Source: Flavobacterium branchiicola
Lineage (GTDB): Bacteria; Bacteroidota; Bacteroidia; Flavobacteriales; Flavobacteriaceae
DNA length: 64,000 nt
Assembly: GCF_018383905.1 (NCBI RefSeq)
Contig: NZ_JAGYWA010000003.1
Location: 512,917 to 576,916, forward strand
Reading direction: 5' to 3'
Under the pieces are notes generated by a model, which was not told the origin of the DNA, did no database searches, and saw only the letters and a list, made by a program, of their open reading frames with translations. Made by a program: the position numbers and the translations under genes. Below are positions 49,111 through 59,258 of this stretch, in pieces; the stretch's first letter is position 1, and each line of letters opens with the position of its first letter.

Positions 49111-50517
49111 TTATTTCCAACCTCCTCCAAGTGCTCTGTATAAATCAACCACAGCCTGAAGTTTTTGCAAATTATCATTTACACCACTTAATTGTGCTGC
49201 CAAAAGATTTTGTTCTGATGTTAATACATCTGTATAATTGGTAGCCGAGCTGTATTCTAATAATTGTTTCGTAAAATCAACCGCTTTTACTAAAGCTTCA
49301 ATTTGTTTTGTTCTTGAATCTTCTTTCTCAACCGCCATTTGATAAGTATACAACGCATTTGAAACTTCCTGTCCAGCTGTTAACAGACTTTGTTGGAAAT
49401 TATTATACGCTTGTAATTGTTGCGATTGTGTAGTTGTCAATCTCATTTTATTTAAGCCCTGATTGAATAACGGCTGTGTTAATCCACCAAGAATAGAATA
49501 AAAAACAGAATTTGAGAAGAAATCTTTTAATTCTAAATTCGAAAATCCGCCGCTTGCAGTAAGCGTTAAACTTGGATAAAAATACGTTTTAGCCATATTG
49601 GTCATTTCAAAAGCAGTTCTGAAATTAAATTCGGCCTGACGTACATCCGGACGATTTTCCAATAATTGAGAAGGCATACCTATTGCAAGATTTTCAGGAA
49701 TAATCTGAGATCCCAATTCGCTTCTGTCGATTGGTCCCGGAGCTTGTCCTAATAAAATATTAATGGCATTTTCGGTTTCACGAATGTTCTGCTTTAAATC
49801 CGGAATCAATACTTCTGCTGCGTGCTGATTGGCTTCACTTTGTACCACAGCTGCACCGGTAACAATTGCACCTTCTTTTAATTCTTTAATCGTTTCAACA
49901 TTCTTGATACGGCTTTCTAATGTTTCCTGAGTGATTTTCAATTGCTTATCATACGCCAGTAATCTGAAATAATTATTGGCAATATCTGATATCAATTGTG
50001 TCTGAACTGCTTGTTTTGCAGCATCAGAAGCCATGTAAGTTGCTAAAGCGGCTCTTTTAGAACTGCTTAATTTTCCCCAAATATCAGCTTCCCAAGAAGT
50101 ACTTAAACCTAACTTATAAGTTGTAGTTAAGGTATTGATATTAATTCCCGGAGGAAAATTTAATCCCGCTTCTGATTGTTTTGTATGCGTTGCATTGGCA
50201 TCCAGATTTAAAGTCGGATAATAGGCCAATTTACTTTGACGCAAAGAAGCACGTGCCTGAACAATATTTTCAATCGCATTTTTAAGATTTAAATTCTGAT
50301 CTAAACCTTTTTGAATCAATGCATTTAATTTCTCGTCTTTAAAAACACTTTGCCACGGCATATCGGCCATTGTAGTCGAATCGGCTGAAGTTTCATCGCG
50401 ATACAGTTTATCTGTCGAGAGCGTTGTGGGGCGTTCGTATTTTTTGGTAACCGAGCACGCACTTAAAAGTGCGGCCGTTGTTACCATTAAAATATATTTT
50501 TTTGAACTATTAGTCAT
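49111..50517 (-). CDS. RND efflux outer-membrane channel (OprM/TolC type)
   Basis: The protein has 468 aa, lipoprotein signal LLSACSVT (Cys21). Two related OEP halves form the trimeric channel: KLNALIQKGLDQNLNLKNAIENIVQARASLRQSKLAYYPTL, then LLENRPDVRQAEFNFRTAFEMTNMAKTYFYPSLTL, with RPDVR as the usual second-half mark. It ends the operon MFP-RND-OMF, starting 24 bases after the pump gene. Expected to duct drugs or other amphiphiles across the outer membrane. Confidence 0.92.
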   Translation of the reverse strand: MTNSSKKYILMVTTAALLSACSVTKKYERPTTLSTDKLYRDETSADSTTMADMPWQSVFKDEKLNALIQKGLDQNLNLKNAIENIVQARASLRQSKLAYYPTLNLDANATHTKQSEAGLNFPPGININTLTTTYKLGLSTSWEADIWGKLSSSKRAALATYMASDAAKQAVQTQLISDIANNYFRLLAYDKQLKITQETLESRIKNVETIKELKEGAIVTGAAVVQSEANQHAAEVLIPDLKQNIRETENAINILLGQAPGPIDRSELGSQIIPENLAIGMPSQLLENRPDVRQAEFNFRTAFEMTNMAKTYFYPSLTLTASGGFSNLELKDFFSNSVFYSILGGLTQPLFNQGLNKMRLTTTQSQQLQAYNNFQQSLLTAGQEVSNALYTYQMAVEKEDSRTKQIEALVKAVDFTKQLLEYSSATNYTDVLTSEQNLLAAQLSGVNDNLQKLQAVVDLYRALGGGWK

Positions 50518-50541
50518 TTCTCTTTTAATTAAATTTTACTC

Positions 50542-53500
50542 TTAGTGCGCTTCTGCTAAATGAGTTTCCTCATCATTCTCATCGTCGTCGTAATTTTCTT
50601 TAGCCGGACCACTTATTTTCTCCTGCAAAGTCTGGAAAATGATAAACAAAACCGGAATTACGAAAACTCCCAAAATGGTTCCGATTAACATACCTCCAAC
50701 TGCTCCGGTTCCGATTGATTTGTTTCCTACAGCACCCGCTCCGGAAGCAAACATTAACGGAACAAGTCCGAGAATAAAGGCGAAAGAAGTCATCAAAATT
50801 GGTCGTAAACGTGCTACGGCTCCTTCAATTGCGGCTTGTACTATCGGTAAACCTTTACGCCTTCTGTCGAGGGCAAATTCTACAATCAAAATACCGTTCT
50901 TCGCCAGAAGTCCGATAAGCATGATTAAAGAAATCTGCAGGTAAATATTACTGTTCAGTTTAAAAATAATCGAGAACAAATACGCTCCCGCCAATCCAAA
51001 CGGAATGGAGAATAATACTGCAAACGGTAAAATATAACTCTCGTATTGTGCACTTAATAAGAAGTAAACAAATACCAGACACAAGATGAAAATGAATATT
51101 GTTTCACTTCCAGAAGCCAATTCTTCACGCGTTAAACCTGAAAATTCGTAACCGTAACCAGCAGGTAAATTTTCTGCTGCTACTTCCTGAATCGCTTTAA
51201 TAGCATCTCCAGAACTGTAACCCGGTTTTGGTGCTCCAGTAATAGAAATCGACGTAAATAAGTTAAATCTTGAAATCGACTCTGGTCCAAAAACTCTCGT
51301 CATATTTACAAACTCCGTAATTGGTGCCATGTTTCCGGCATTGTTACGAACAAATATTTTATTAAGTCCTTCTTTATTTGTTCTGAATTCCGGTGAAGCC
51401 TGAATCATAACACGGTATTGTTTTCCGAATTTATTGAAATTCGAAGCATACAATCCTCCGTAATACCCCTGCATTGTTGACAGAATGGTATTTACAGGTA
51501 CTCCTGCATCTTTGGCTTTCGCTAAGTTAATATCCATCATATATTGCGGGAAACCAGGATTAAATGGTGTTGTCGCATATTGTATTTCAGGACGTTCAGA
51601 TAATTTAGCTAAGAATTCATTATTAACTTTATAAAATTCTGCTGTTGTATGTCCTCCTTTATCCTGTAACTGGAACTCAAATCCTCCACTTTGTCCAAAA
51701 CCCTGAATGGTTGGCGGAGAAATAAAGAAAATATTAGCTTCACGGATTCCGCTTGTTTTAGCAAACAATTGTCCAATAACATCATCTACACTTAGTTCAC
51801 GCTGATCCCAAGGAAGCAATTTTACAATAACCATACTGTAAGCACTACCCGCTCCTGCGGTAAAGTTTTGTCCCACAATACGAAGTGTGTTTTTAACCCC
51901 AGGAATGGTCTTTGCGATACTGTCAACTCGTTGCGCAATGATATCAGAACGTTCCATAGAAGCAGATGGTGGCAAACTAATGTTGGCAAAAACAGTTCCC
52001 TGATCCTCAGAAGGAACGAAAGCTGATGGCGTAGTTTTCATCATATAAACCAATGCAATACCCGCAAGCACAATTGAACCTAAAGCAATCCATTTTTTTA
52101 CCGAAAGGAAACTTACAGAACGTTTGTATCGCTCAGTTACATTATCAAATGCAACGTTAAATGAGGTATAAAAACGCTGTAAAAAGCTTTTATGTTTATG
52201 ATCGTCAGCATGTGGTTTTAAAAGTAAAGCACACAACGCCGGACTTAATGTCAAGGCATTTACTGCCGAAAGAATAATTGCAACCGCCAGCGTGATACCA
52301 AATTGTTTATAGAAAACTCCCGTAGATCCGTTGATAAATGTTACCGGAATAAATACGGCAGCCATTACAAGGGTAATCGAAATGATTGCTCCCGAGATTT
52401 CATTCATCGCATCTATAGTCGCTTTTTTAGACGATTTATAGCCTTCATCGAGTTTGGCGTGAACTGCCTCGACGACGACAATCGCATCATCGACGACAAT
52501 ACCAATGGCCAGAACCATTGCAAAAAGCGTTAATAAGTTAATCGTAAATCCGAATAAATTCAGGAAGAAGAACGTTCCCACGATCGCTACCGGAACTGCA
52601 ATAGCCGGAATTAAAGTAGATCTGAAATCCTGAAGGAAAATAAATACTACGATGAAAACCAATATAAAGGCTTCAATCAAAGTATGAATTACTTTTTCAA
52701 TCGAGGCATCAAGATTTTCATTGACGTCAACCATAATGGTATATTTCATTCCTTTTGGAAAACTCTTTGCCGCTTCTTCAATCAGTTTTTTAGAATTGAT
52801 GATTACGTCACGAGCATTAGATCCCGGCGTCTGGCTAATTGCCATTGCTGCCGATTCTACACCGTTTGTTTTAATTGTCGAAGCATAACTTAGAGATCCA
52901 AGCTCTACTTTTGCAATATCTTTCAGTCGCAACATTTGTCCGTTACCAACTGATTTTATCACAATATCTTCAAATTCTTTGGCACTAGTTAAACGCCCTT
53001 TGTATTTAATTACATATTGAAAAGCCTGATCTCCGTTTTCACCAAATTTACCCGGTGCTGCTTCGATATTCTGTTCTGCCAAAGCCGCCGAAATATCACT
53101 CGGAATCAGTTTATATTGTTGCATTACATCTGGTTTCAACCAGATTCTCATTGAGTAATCTTTTGCACCAAAAACGGTTACATCACCCACTCCAACTACA
53201 CGCTGAATTTGTGGCACAAGATTGATCTTGGCATAATTCTGAAGGAAAGTCTGATCGTAGGCTTTATCATCACTATATAAAGAGAAAATCAATAAGTTAC
53301 TACTCTGACTTTTGGTTACCGTAACCCCAGCCTGCGTTACCTCTACGGGTAATAAACTTGTAGCTCTTGAAACCCTGTTCTGAACGTTTACCGCTGCTAA
53401 ATCAGGATTTGTTCCTACTTTAAAGAAAATTTTAATGGAAGCATTTCCGTCATTTGTGGCTGTAGAAGTCATGTAAGTCATGTTCTCTACCCCATTAATT

Positions 53501-53703
53501 TGTTCTTCAAGCGGAATTACAATACTTTTCAATACCACATCGGCATTGGCACCTGTATAACTCGCTGATACGTTTACTGTAGGTGGCGCAATATCGGGAT
53601 ATTGGGAAATAGGTAACTCAATCAGCCCTAAAACCCCTAGAATAACGATAATAACAGATATTACCGTTGAGAGTACAGGTCGTTGTATAAATTTTTTAAA
53701 CAT
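50542..53703 (-). CDS. RND efflux pump, AcrB/MexB type
   Basis: The protein has 1053 aa, the full length of the HAE1 family. It shows the opening MFKKFIQRPVLSTVISVIIVILGVLGL, proton-relay aspartates in the TM4 segment (AIGIVVDDAIVVVEAVHAKLDEG), and the GxxLAKNGILIVEFA and ARLRPILMTSFAFILGLVPL helices. The C-terminus is acidic (YDDDENDEETHLAEAH). Twelve membrane segments and two large periplasmic loops are expected. It starts 7 bases after the adaptor gene. Substrate range cannot be read, but the family is mostly multidrug. Confidence 0.95.
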   Translation of the reverse strand: MFKKFIQRPVLSTVISVIIVILGVLGLIELPISQYPDIAPPTVNVSASYTGANADVVLKSIVIPLEEQINGVENMTYMTSTATNDGNASIKIFFKVGTNPDLAAVNVQNRVSRATSLLPVEVTQAGVTVTKSQSSNLLIFSLYSDDKAYDQTFLQNYAKINLVPQIQRVVGVGDVTVFGAKDYSMRIWLKPDVMQQYKLIPSDISAALAEQNIEAAPGKFGENGDQAFQYVIKYKGRLTSAKEFEDIVIKSVGNGQMLRLKDIAKVELGSLSYASTIKTNGVESAAMAISQTPGSNARDVIINSKKLIEEAAKSFPKGMKYTIMVDVNENLDASIEKVIHTLIEAFILVFIVVFIFLQDFRSTLIPAIAVPVAIVGTFFFLNLFGFTINLLTLFAMVLAIGIVVDDAIVVVEAVHAKLDEGYKSSKKATIDAMNEISGAIISITLVMAAVFIPVTFINGSTGVFYKQFGITLAVAIILSAVNALTLSPALCALLLKPHADDHKHKSFLQRFYTSFNVAFDNVTERYKRSVSFLSVKKWIALGSIVLAGIALVYMMKTTPSAFVPSEDQGTVFANISLPPSASMERSDIIAQRVDSIAKTIPGVKNTLRIVGQNFTAGAGSAYSMVIVKLLPWDQRELSVDDVIGQLFAKTSGIREANIFFISPPTIQGFGQSGGFEFQLQDKGGHTTAEFYKVNNEFLAKLSERPEIQYATTPFNPGFPQYMMDINLAKAKDAGVPVNTILSTMQGYYGGLYASNFNKFGKQYRVMIQASPEFRTNKEGLNKIFVRNNAGNMAPITEFVNMTRVFGPESISRFNLFTSISITGAPKPGYSSGDAIKAIQEVAAENLPAGYGYEFSGLTREELASGSETIFIFILCLVFVYFLLSAQYESYILPFAVLFSIPFGLAGAYLFSIIFKLNSNIYLQISLIMLIGLLAKNGILIVEFALDRRRKGLPIVQAAIEGAVARLRPILMTSFAFILGLVPLMFASGAGAVGNKSIGTGAVGGMLIGTILGVFVIPVLFIIFQTLQEKISGPAKENYDDDENDEETHLAEAH

Positions 53704-53710
53704 GTGTTTT

Positions 53711-54874
53711 TTATTTTAAGTCTGCGTAAACTTTATCGGCACCTTGATTACTGGATTTAATTTCTGTTCCGTCTTTAAGTGTTGCCACTCCTTCCAGAAC
53801 AATTTGATCTCCAACTTGTAAACCGCTTGTAACTACATAATAATTTCCGGCATTGTTATCTAAAATAGTGATGTTGGTACTTTTTGTTTTCCCGTCTTTC
53901 CCTACCACAACTGCAAAAATCTTATCCTGAAGTTCATAAGTAGCACTTTGCGGAATAATTAAAGCGTCTTTTACATCATTCGGAATTCTTACTGTAGTGC
54001 TGCTTCCGCTTCTGATAATGCTTTTTGGATTTGCAAAACGAGCTCTAAAAGTAACCGAACCTGTTTCTGTATTAATCAATCCGTTTACGGTTTCAACTCT
54101 TCCTTTTTCCGCGTAAGGCGATCCATCAGAAAGTAATAATGAAACTGCCGGCATATTTTGAATTTTTTGCGCCAATGTCGTTCCCGGAGTTGAACTCTGT
54201 GTAAAATCTAAAAGTTTCTTTTCGTTGATGGCAAAATAAGCATACACATTCCCAATGCTTGAAACGGTCGTTAAAGCATCAGCCGTATTTGAACTCACTA
54301 AACTTCCTAAACGAAACGGGATTGAACCCACAACTCCGTTAACCGGACTTGTTACAGTAGTATATCCTAAATTAGTTTTAGCATTTACTAAACTAGCATT
54401 TGCCTGAGCCAAACTTGCCATTGCCGACTCGTAAGTATATTGTGCAGATTCTAAATCGTATTTACTGATAATTCCTTTTTCAACCAATGGTTTTACTTTG
54501 TTTACCGCCAGTTTTGCAGCACTAACTTCAGCCTGAGCACTTTTAATACTTGCTGTTGCTGTACGAACTTGCTGCTCATATTCGGGAGCGCTAATTTTAA
54601 ACAAAGGCTGTCCAACTTTTACAACCGCACCTTCATCAACAAAAATCTTGTCAATGTAACCTTCTACTCTTGGACGTATTTCTATATTTTGCTGTCCCTG
54701 TATACTTGCGGGATAATCGCTGTACAAGATTGCAGATTCAGGCTGCAGATTCAGAGTTTTATACTCTTTAATTTGTGGTGCGCCTCCGGCCTGAGCCGAT
54801 TTATCATTTTTATTACCGCATGATACGATAATAAGTGACGCTGCGAAGATGCTTAAAAACGATTGCTTATTCAT
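53711..54874 (-). CDS. RND efflux membrane-fusion adaptor, AcrA type
   Basis: The protein has 387 aa with a lipoprotein signal (SLIIVSCGNK, Cys19). It has a lipoyl half (IEIRPRVEGYIDKIFVDEGAVVKVGQPLFKI), a helical hairpin (about residues 100-165), the second lipoyl half (TTVTSPVNGVVGSIPFRLGSLV), and beta-barrel and membrane-proximal domains (SGLQVGDQIVLEGVATLKDG). First gene of the efflux operon. The gap of 267 bases to the divergent LytS gene should hold both promoters; a minus-strand TAATTTTG at 55132-55139 is one candidate -7 box, which would give a long leader. Confidence 0.93.
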   Translation of the reverse strand: MNKQSFLSIFAASLIIVSCGNKNDKSAQAGGAPQIKEYKTLNLQPESAILYSDYPASIQGQQNIEIRPRVEGYIDKIFVDEGAVVKVGQPLFKISAPEYEQQVRTATASIKSAQAEVSAAKLAVNKVKPLVEKGIISKYDLESAQYTYESAMASLAQANASLVNAKTNLGYTTVTSPVNGVVGSIPFRLGSLVSSNTADALTTVSSIGNVYAYFAINEKKLLDFTQSSTPGTTLAQKIQNMPAVSLLLSDGSPYAEKGRVETVNGLINTETGSVTFRARFANPKSIIRSGSSTTVRIPNDVKDALIIPQSATYELQDKIFAVVVGKDGKTKSTNITILDNNAGNYYVVTSGLQVGDQIVLEGVATLKDGTEIKSSNQGADKVYADLK

Positions 54875-55141
54875 TGCTAAAAATGTGTAATTATCTATTT
54901 ATTAATAAGCAAAAGAACTAAAATAGAATAAGCAAAAAAGCAACAATAGACGAAGAGCAAAAGACAGTCGATAGAGATAACCTTACAATCGATGGTTTTT
55001 TATTAGAATTAAACAAGTGTTTAATTTTAAATCTCATCGGCTGTAATATGGTTTTTAAAGACTGTAAATATACTTTGAGCGATTGGTTCCTGATTGTATT
55101 CAAATAAAATGTAATATTGTCATTAAAATCACAAAATTATT

Positions 55142-56185
55142 ATGGCAGTAAACATTTCCAGACCTTATTTATTTACCGGACTTCACATTCTTGGCTGGTT
55201 TTTGCTTGGGTTTATAATGCTGTTTTACATCCCTTTAACCTGGAATGTAGTCTTACCAACCGCTTTTTGGTATTGGCAGATAATTGTCTTATTTCTTTTA
55301 ATTATCATTTTTTATACAAATGCCAAAATTGTAGTTCCAAGGACTATTATTAAAGACAATACCTCTCCGTTTCTGCTTTGGGCACTTCTCACCATTTTTG
55401 CGATGCAGTTTATAGCCTATATTTATACATCACAAACCGATTTACATGCTAAAATTGCGGAAATCATTGGTTTTAGAAAATACAAAAATCCATACTTTGA
55501 CAATTATGTTTTAATGCTCACTTTACTGGTTTTAGGTATTAGTACAAGTTGGTCCATGTTACAATACTGGCAAAAAGCGGCACAACACAAGCAAAAACTG
55601 GAACAGGATAAAACAATGGCCGAACTTGCAATGCTAAAGGCGCAGATTAATCCGCATTTTTTCTTCAATTCATTAAACAGCATTTATTCCCTTACTTATA
55701 CGGATATTGAAGATTCTCGAAAAGCGCTTCATACGCTGAGCAGAATGATGCGCTATTTACTTTACAGTACCGAAGAAACAACAACTTTGCTTAAAGAAGC
55801 CGAATTTATGAGGGATTTTATTGCTCTGATGAAACTTCGCGCAAATAGTAAGTTGACCATTACAACAGACATTCCGGAAAAATTACACGATCATCCAATT
55901 GTTCCGATGTTATTATTACCTTTAGTAGAAAATGCTTTTAAACACGGAGTTCATGCTACTGATAAAAGTGAAATTCATATTAAACTGAGACAAGACGGAA
56001 ACGATCTTGAATTTGAAGTAGAAAACACCTATTTCGAAAAAGCATCTACTACAAGTGAAGGCGGAATTGGTTTAACCAATACAAAACGAAGACTTCATTT
56101 AATATATCCAAACAAACATTCCCTTAAAGCCGGAATTGCTTCTAACGGAATGTATAATGTAAAACTGCAAATAACTTTAGAATAA
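55142..56185 (+). CDS. LytS-type sensor histidine kinase
   Basis: The protein has 347 aa. Four N-terminal membrane segments occupy residues about 10-135. A His_kinase domain has the phospho-acceptor His172 in LKAQINPHFFFNSLNSIYSL. The C-terminal ATPase has MLLLPLVENAFKHGVHA (N box) and GGIGLTNTKRRLHLIYP (G box). Its stop overlaps the start of the regulator by one base (TAATG), so they are translated together. It is divergent from the RND operon, which may be a target. The signal is unknown. Confidence 0.92.
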   Translation: MAVNISRPYLFTGLHILGWFLLGFIMLFYIPLTWNVVLPTAFWYWQIIVLFLLIIIFYTNAKIVVPRTIIKDNTSPFLLWALLTIFAMQFIAYIYTSQTDLHAKIAEIIGFRKYKNPYFDNYVLMLTLLVLGISTSWSMLQYWQKAAQHKQKLEQDKTMAELAMLKAQINPHFFFNSLNSIYSLTYTDIEDSRKALHTLSRMMRYLLYSTEETTTLLKEAEFMRDFIALMKLRANSKLTITTDIPEKLHDHPIVPMLLLPLVENAFKHGVHATDKSEIHIKLRQDGNDLEFEVENTYFEKASTTSEGGIGLTNTKRRLHLIYPNKHSLKAGIASNGMYNVKLQITLE

Positions 56186-56916
56186 TGAGCCTTTTAAAAT
56201 GTATAGCAGTCGACGATGAACCATTGGCATTAAAGCTGGTGCAAACCTTTATTAATCAGACTCCATTTTTGGAATTGACTGCAAGCTGCGACAATGCGGT
56301 TGAAGCCATGGAATTAATCCGGGAGAAACAGCCTGATGTTGTTTTTCTGGACATTAATATGCCCAATCTTACCGGAATGGAATTGGCGCGACTTTTACAG
56401 GAACAACCCGGACCATTGCCAAAAATCATTTTTACCACAGCTTACAATCATTACGCAATTGAAGGTTATAAAGTAAATGCCGTTGATTATCTTTTAAAGC
56501 CTTTTAGCTACGAAGAATTTCTTCGTGCGGCTAATAAAGTTTTGCTGCAAAGTCAGGAAACTTCCAATCAGATTCAAACTGTTACGGCAGATGATGAATT
56601 TATCTTCCTGAAAGTAGAATATCAATGGGTTAGAATTTCACTGAAAGACATTTTATATATCGAAAGTTTAAAAGATTACGTAAAAGTACATCTTGATGAC
56701 ACTCAAAAAACGGTGCTTTCTCTAATTTCCTTAAAAGCGCTTGAAGAAAAATTACCTTCTACAAAATTCATGAGAATTCATCGTTCGTTTATCGTTTGTC
56801 TGGATAAAATAAATGCCATCAGTAAAAACTCCGTCTTTATTGGTAAGACAGAAATTACAGTGGGAGAACAATACAAAGAAGCCTTTAAAACCATTGTAGA
56901 CAAATGGTTAAAATAA
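56185..56916 (+). CDS. LytTR response regulator
   Basis: The protein has 243 aa. The receiver domain has acidic pair Asp10-Asp11, phospho-acceptor Asp56 (DVVFLDINMPNLTG) and Lys105 (YLLKPF). A LytTR DNA-binding domain covers about 135-240 (IFLKVEYQWVRISLKDILYIESLKDYVKVHL; FMRIHRSFIVCLDKI). LytTR proteins bind paired direct repeats upstream of target genes. Partner of the kinase at 55142. Confidence 0.93.
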   Translation: MSLLKCIAVDDEPLALKLVQTFINQTPFLELTASCDNAVEAMELIREKQPDVVFLDINMPNLTGMELARLLQEQPGPLPKIIFTTAYNHYAIEGYKVNAVDYLLKPFSYEEFLRAANKVLLQSQETSNQIQTVTADDEFIFLKVEYQWVRISLKDILYIESLKDYVKVHLDDTQKTVLSLISLKALEEKLPSTKFMRIHRSFIVCLDKINAISKNSVFIGKTEITVGEQYKEAFKTIVDKWLK

Positions 56917-56930
56917 AATAGAATACAATC

Positions 56931-57224
56931 ATGACAAAAAGATCAAACAAATATTATCTGACTTTAAGCCTAAAAGAATACGCAAATGGAGATACCGAAC
57001 CTGCAAAAGAACTCGGAATCCAGCTTGACAATCACGACGAAATTTTTGGAATTATAGAACGAATTCAAAGCAAAAAACTATTTGATAATCCAGACGAAGC
57101 AACTCAGTTTGCAATTGGTTTAAAATTGTTCAGTGAAATAAAACTAAAACACCGCAATAATCCTCTTTTTGATGAATTAAACGATGTTTTTCCTGTCTTT
57201 ATGAAAAAATTGAAAAGTATATAA
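56931..57224 (+). CDS. DUF3861 protein
   Basis: This is a 97-aa soluble protein, close to the usual length of DUF3861. It has N-terminal beta segments (NKYYLTLSLKEYANGD), FEIH-like nucleus NHDEIFGIIERIQSKKLF, and a C-terminal helix (AIGLKLFSEIKLKHRNNPLFDELNDVFPVFMKKLKSI). Function unknown. It starts 14 bases after the response regulator and is probably on the same transcript. Confidence 0.82.
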   Translation: MTKRSNKYYLTLSLKEYANGDTEPAKELGIQLDNHDEIFGIIERIQSKKLFDNPDEATQFAIGLKLFSEIKLKHRNNPLFDELNDVFPVFMKKLKSI

Positions 57225-57229
57225 CTAAT

Positions 57230-57435
57230 AACCCGTTGGGTGTAATTAAAATTGTATAAATTTTGACGCGGATTAGACAGATTCGTTATCACGAAAACGC
57301 GGACAAAAACGGATTTATATAAAGAATTAAAAAAAAATCCTTTTTTGTCCGCGTTTTTACGAAGTAAATCCGTTTTATCCGCGTACTATTTTATTCAAAA
57401 CGAGCATTTTTAAATATAATTACACCCAACAGGTT
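57230..57435 (-). repeat. Family B element, copy B2
   Basis: It is a reverse-complement match to B1 (18276-18481): AACCCGTTGGGTGTAATT at 57230-57247, then GACGCGGATTAGACAGATTCG, GCGGACAAAAACGGATTT, and right end ACACCCAACAGGTT at 57422-57435. It sits directly after the DUF3861 gene. Confidence 0.9.
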
Positions 57436-57448
57436 AACTAAATTATTG

Positions 57449-57497
57449 TAAATTTGGTCTGTTTAAATTCAATTTTTTGAACCAAAAGAACAGACCA
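57449..57497 (+). promoter_or_regulatory. MocR promoter and 9-bp inverted repeat
   Basis: TAAATTTG (57449-57456) is a full -7 match. TGGTCTGTT (57455-57463) and AACAGACCA (57489-57497) are perfect inverted arms ending at the start codon. Probably the autoregulatory site of the MocR gene at 57499. Confidence 0.65.
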
Positions 57498-57498
57498 G

Positions 57499-58911
57499 AT
57501 GTTAAGACCGTGGCAATTTGAAATTCAATTAGACAAAAAATGCGATAAGGCACTTTATCTTCAAATTGCCGATGCCATTATTCTGGCCATAAAGTCTGGT
57601 AAACTCACAACCGGAAATGCTTTACCCGGAAGCCGTCAACTGGCAGGCTTGCTTGAGGTAAACCGAAACACTGTTATTGAAGCCCTTGATGTTCTAATCG
57701 CCGAAGGCTGGCTAAATACAATAGACCGCAAAGGAACTTTTGTTGCCGATCTGACTCCCAATTTTCTTTCGAATCAAAAAAATAAAATTGCTGTTCCAAT
57801 TGTTGCAGAAGAAATAAAACCGCATCTTATTTTTGATGACGGACTTCCTGACAGCAGTCTTGCGCCAATGAATGATCTTGCAAGAGCTTACAGGGAAATA
57901 TTCAACAGAAAATCCCGCAGGCAAATAATGGGCTACAGCACAGAACTTGGCGATATCGAATTTAGAAAAGCCATTATTCAGATGCTGAATTTTAAACGCG
58001 GAATGAATGTTTCTGCCGAAGAAATCTGTATTACCCGTGGCAGTCAAATGGCGATGTATCTTGCAGCACATTGTTTACTTACCAAAGATGATTTTATATT
58101 GATTGAAAATCCGGGCTACAAGCCAGCTTGGGAAGCTTTTGAAAATGCCGGTGCAAAATTACTTCCGGTAAAAGTAGAATCTGACGGTTTAGATCTTGAA
58201 GAAGTTGAGTCTTACTTAAAAAAATATCCAAACATAAAAGCCATTTATGTTACGCCACATCATCAATTTCCTACTACAGTAACGATGAGTTTAAAGAAAC
58301 GATTAAAACTTATTGAATTATCCAATCAATACAATTTCACCATTATTGAAGATGATTATGACAATGAGTTTCATTTTGGTCAACGCCCTATTCTACCCCT
58401 TTCCAGTTACAGCAATGCCAAAAACTTTGTTTACATTGGTACTTTAAGTAAAATTGTGGCTCCCGCTTTACGTATTGGTTATCTGGTAAGTTCTGCCGAA
58501 AATGTACAGAAAATTGGCCAACACCGAAAAATAATAGATGTTCAGGGCGATAACATCATGGAAGAAGCGGTTTTAAATTTGATAAACGAAGGCAAAATCA
58601 AAAGACATTTAAAGAAAACAAGTGTTATTTATAAAGCCAAAAGAGATTATTTTGAAACGCTTTGTAATCTTCATTTAAAAGATAAAATTACATTCAAAAA
58701 ACCGGAAGGCGGTTTGGCATTCTGGATTGTTCCAAAATCGGAAGTTAATCTTCAGAAAGTTTGCGAACAACTACTAAACAAAGGAATTAAGATCATGAAT
58801 CCCGAGAAATTCAGTTTTGGGAATCCTGTTGCAGGTTTGCGTTTAGGATATGCTTCACTAACCGAAAAACAAATTGAAGAAGGTATTATAGCACTTTCAA
58901 AATACTTATAA
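57499..58911 (+). CDS. MocR-type regulator with aminotransferase domain
   Basis: The protein has 470 aa. The GntR winged helix (SRQLAGLLEVNRNTVIEALDVLIAEGW) covers about residues 15-75. The aminotransferase-like domain has the PLP lysine in VYIGTLSKIVAPALRIGY and IIEDDYDNEFHF before it. It closely matches the MocR at 32321 in layout. An inverted repeat TGGTCTGTT/AACAGACCA overlaps its promoter and related TGGTCCAG sequence lies before the yggS gene at 59615, a PLP-handling protein. A role in vitamin B6 balance is therefore plausible. Confidence 0.9.
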   Translation: MLRPWQFEIQLDKKCDKALYLQIADAIILAIKSGKLTTGNALPGSRQLAGLLEVNRNTVIEALDVLIAEGWLNTIDRKGTFVADLTPNFLSNQKNKIAVPIVAEEIKPHLIFDDGLPDSSLAPMNDLARAYREIFNRKSRRQIMGYSTELGDIEFRKAIIQMLNFKRGMNVSAEEICITRGSQMAMYLAAHCLLTKDDFILIENPGYKPAWEAFENAGAKLLPVKVESDGLDLEEVESYLKKYPNIKAIYVTPHHQFPTTVTMSLKKRLKLIELSNQYNFTIIEDDYDNEFHFGQRPILPLSSYSNAKNFVYIGTLSKIVAPALRIGYLVSSAENVQKIGQHRKIIDVQGDNIMEEAVLNLINEGKIKRHLKKTSVIYKAKRDYFETLCNLHLKDKITFKKPEGGLAFWIVPKSEVNLQKVCEQLLNKGIKIMNPEKFSFGNPVAGLRLGYASLTEKQIEEGIIALSKYL

Positions 58912-58943
58912 AAAAAGACCGGAATAAACATCCGGTCTGATTT
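58911..58943. terminator. Terminator between MocR and DUF2024 genes
   Basis: AGACCGGA (58917-58924) pairs with TCCGGTCT (58931-58938), with A and T tracts on the outer sides, between convergent genes. Confidence 0.8.
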
Positions 58944-58962
58944 CTCCAAACATAAAAACCAA

Positions 58963-59226
58963 TTAATTACAGTTTTCCATCTCGATAATCGAAAACCCAT
59001 TCTCCCGAATTTGATTTTCGATTTCTTCAGGCGCTTTATCGATATGACAAAACCTGCATTCTTTTGAAGTCAGAGACTGACCTGCCTGAGAAACTGTTTC
59101 AAGGTACTTTTTACCAAATTCATAAACCTCATTGGCATCGTTTGTATTTTCGTCTACCAAAATATCAAAATGCATAATTTTTCCGTCTTTTCGGGTTACG
59201 TAAGTATCCCATACTGCTACTTTCAT
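58963..59226 (-). CDS. DUF2024 protein
   Basis: This is an 87-aa soluble protein whose whole length matches DUF2024 (MKVAVWDTYVTRKDGKIMHFDILVDENT; TSKECRFCHIDKAPEEI). The CRFCH motif has two cysteines and a histidine that could bind metal. Function unknown. It is a single gene ending at a terminator shared with the MocR gene. Confidence 0.87.
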   Translation of the reverse strand: MKVAVWDTYVTRKDGKIMHFDILVDENTNDANEVYEFGKKYLETVSQAGQSLTSKECRFCHIDKAPEEIENQIRENGFSIIEMENCN

Positions 59227-59258
59227 TGTATTTGTTATTTTATTTAAAGAATCATTTA

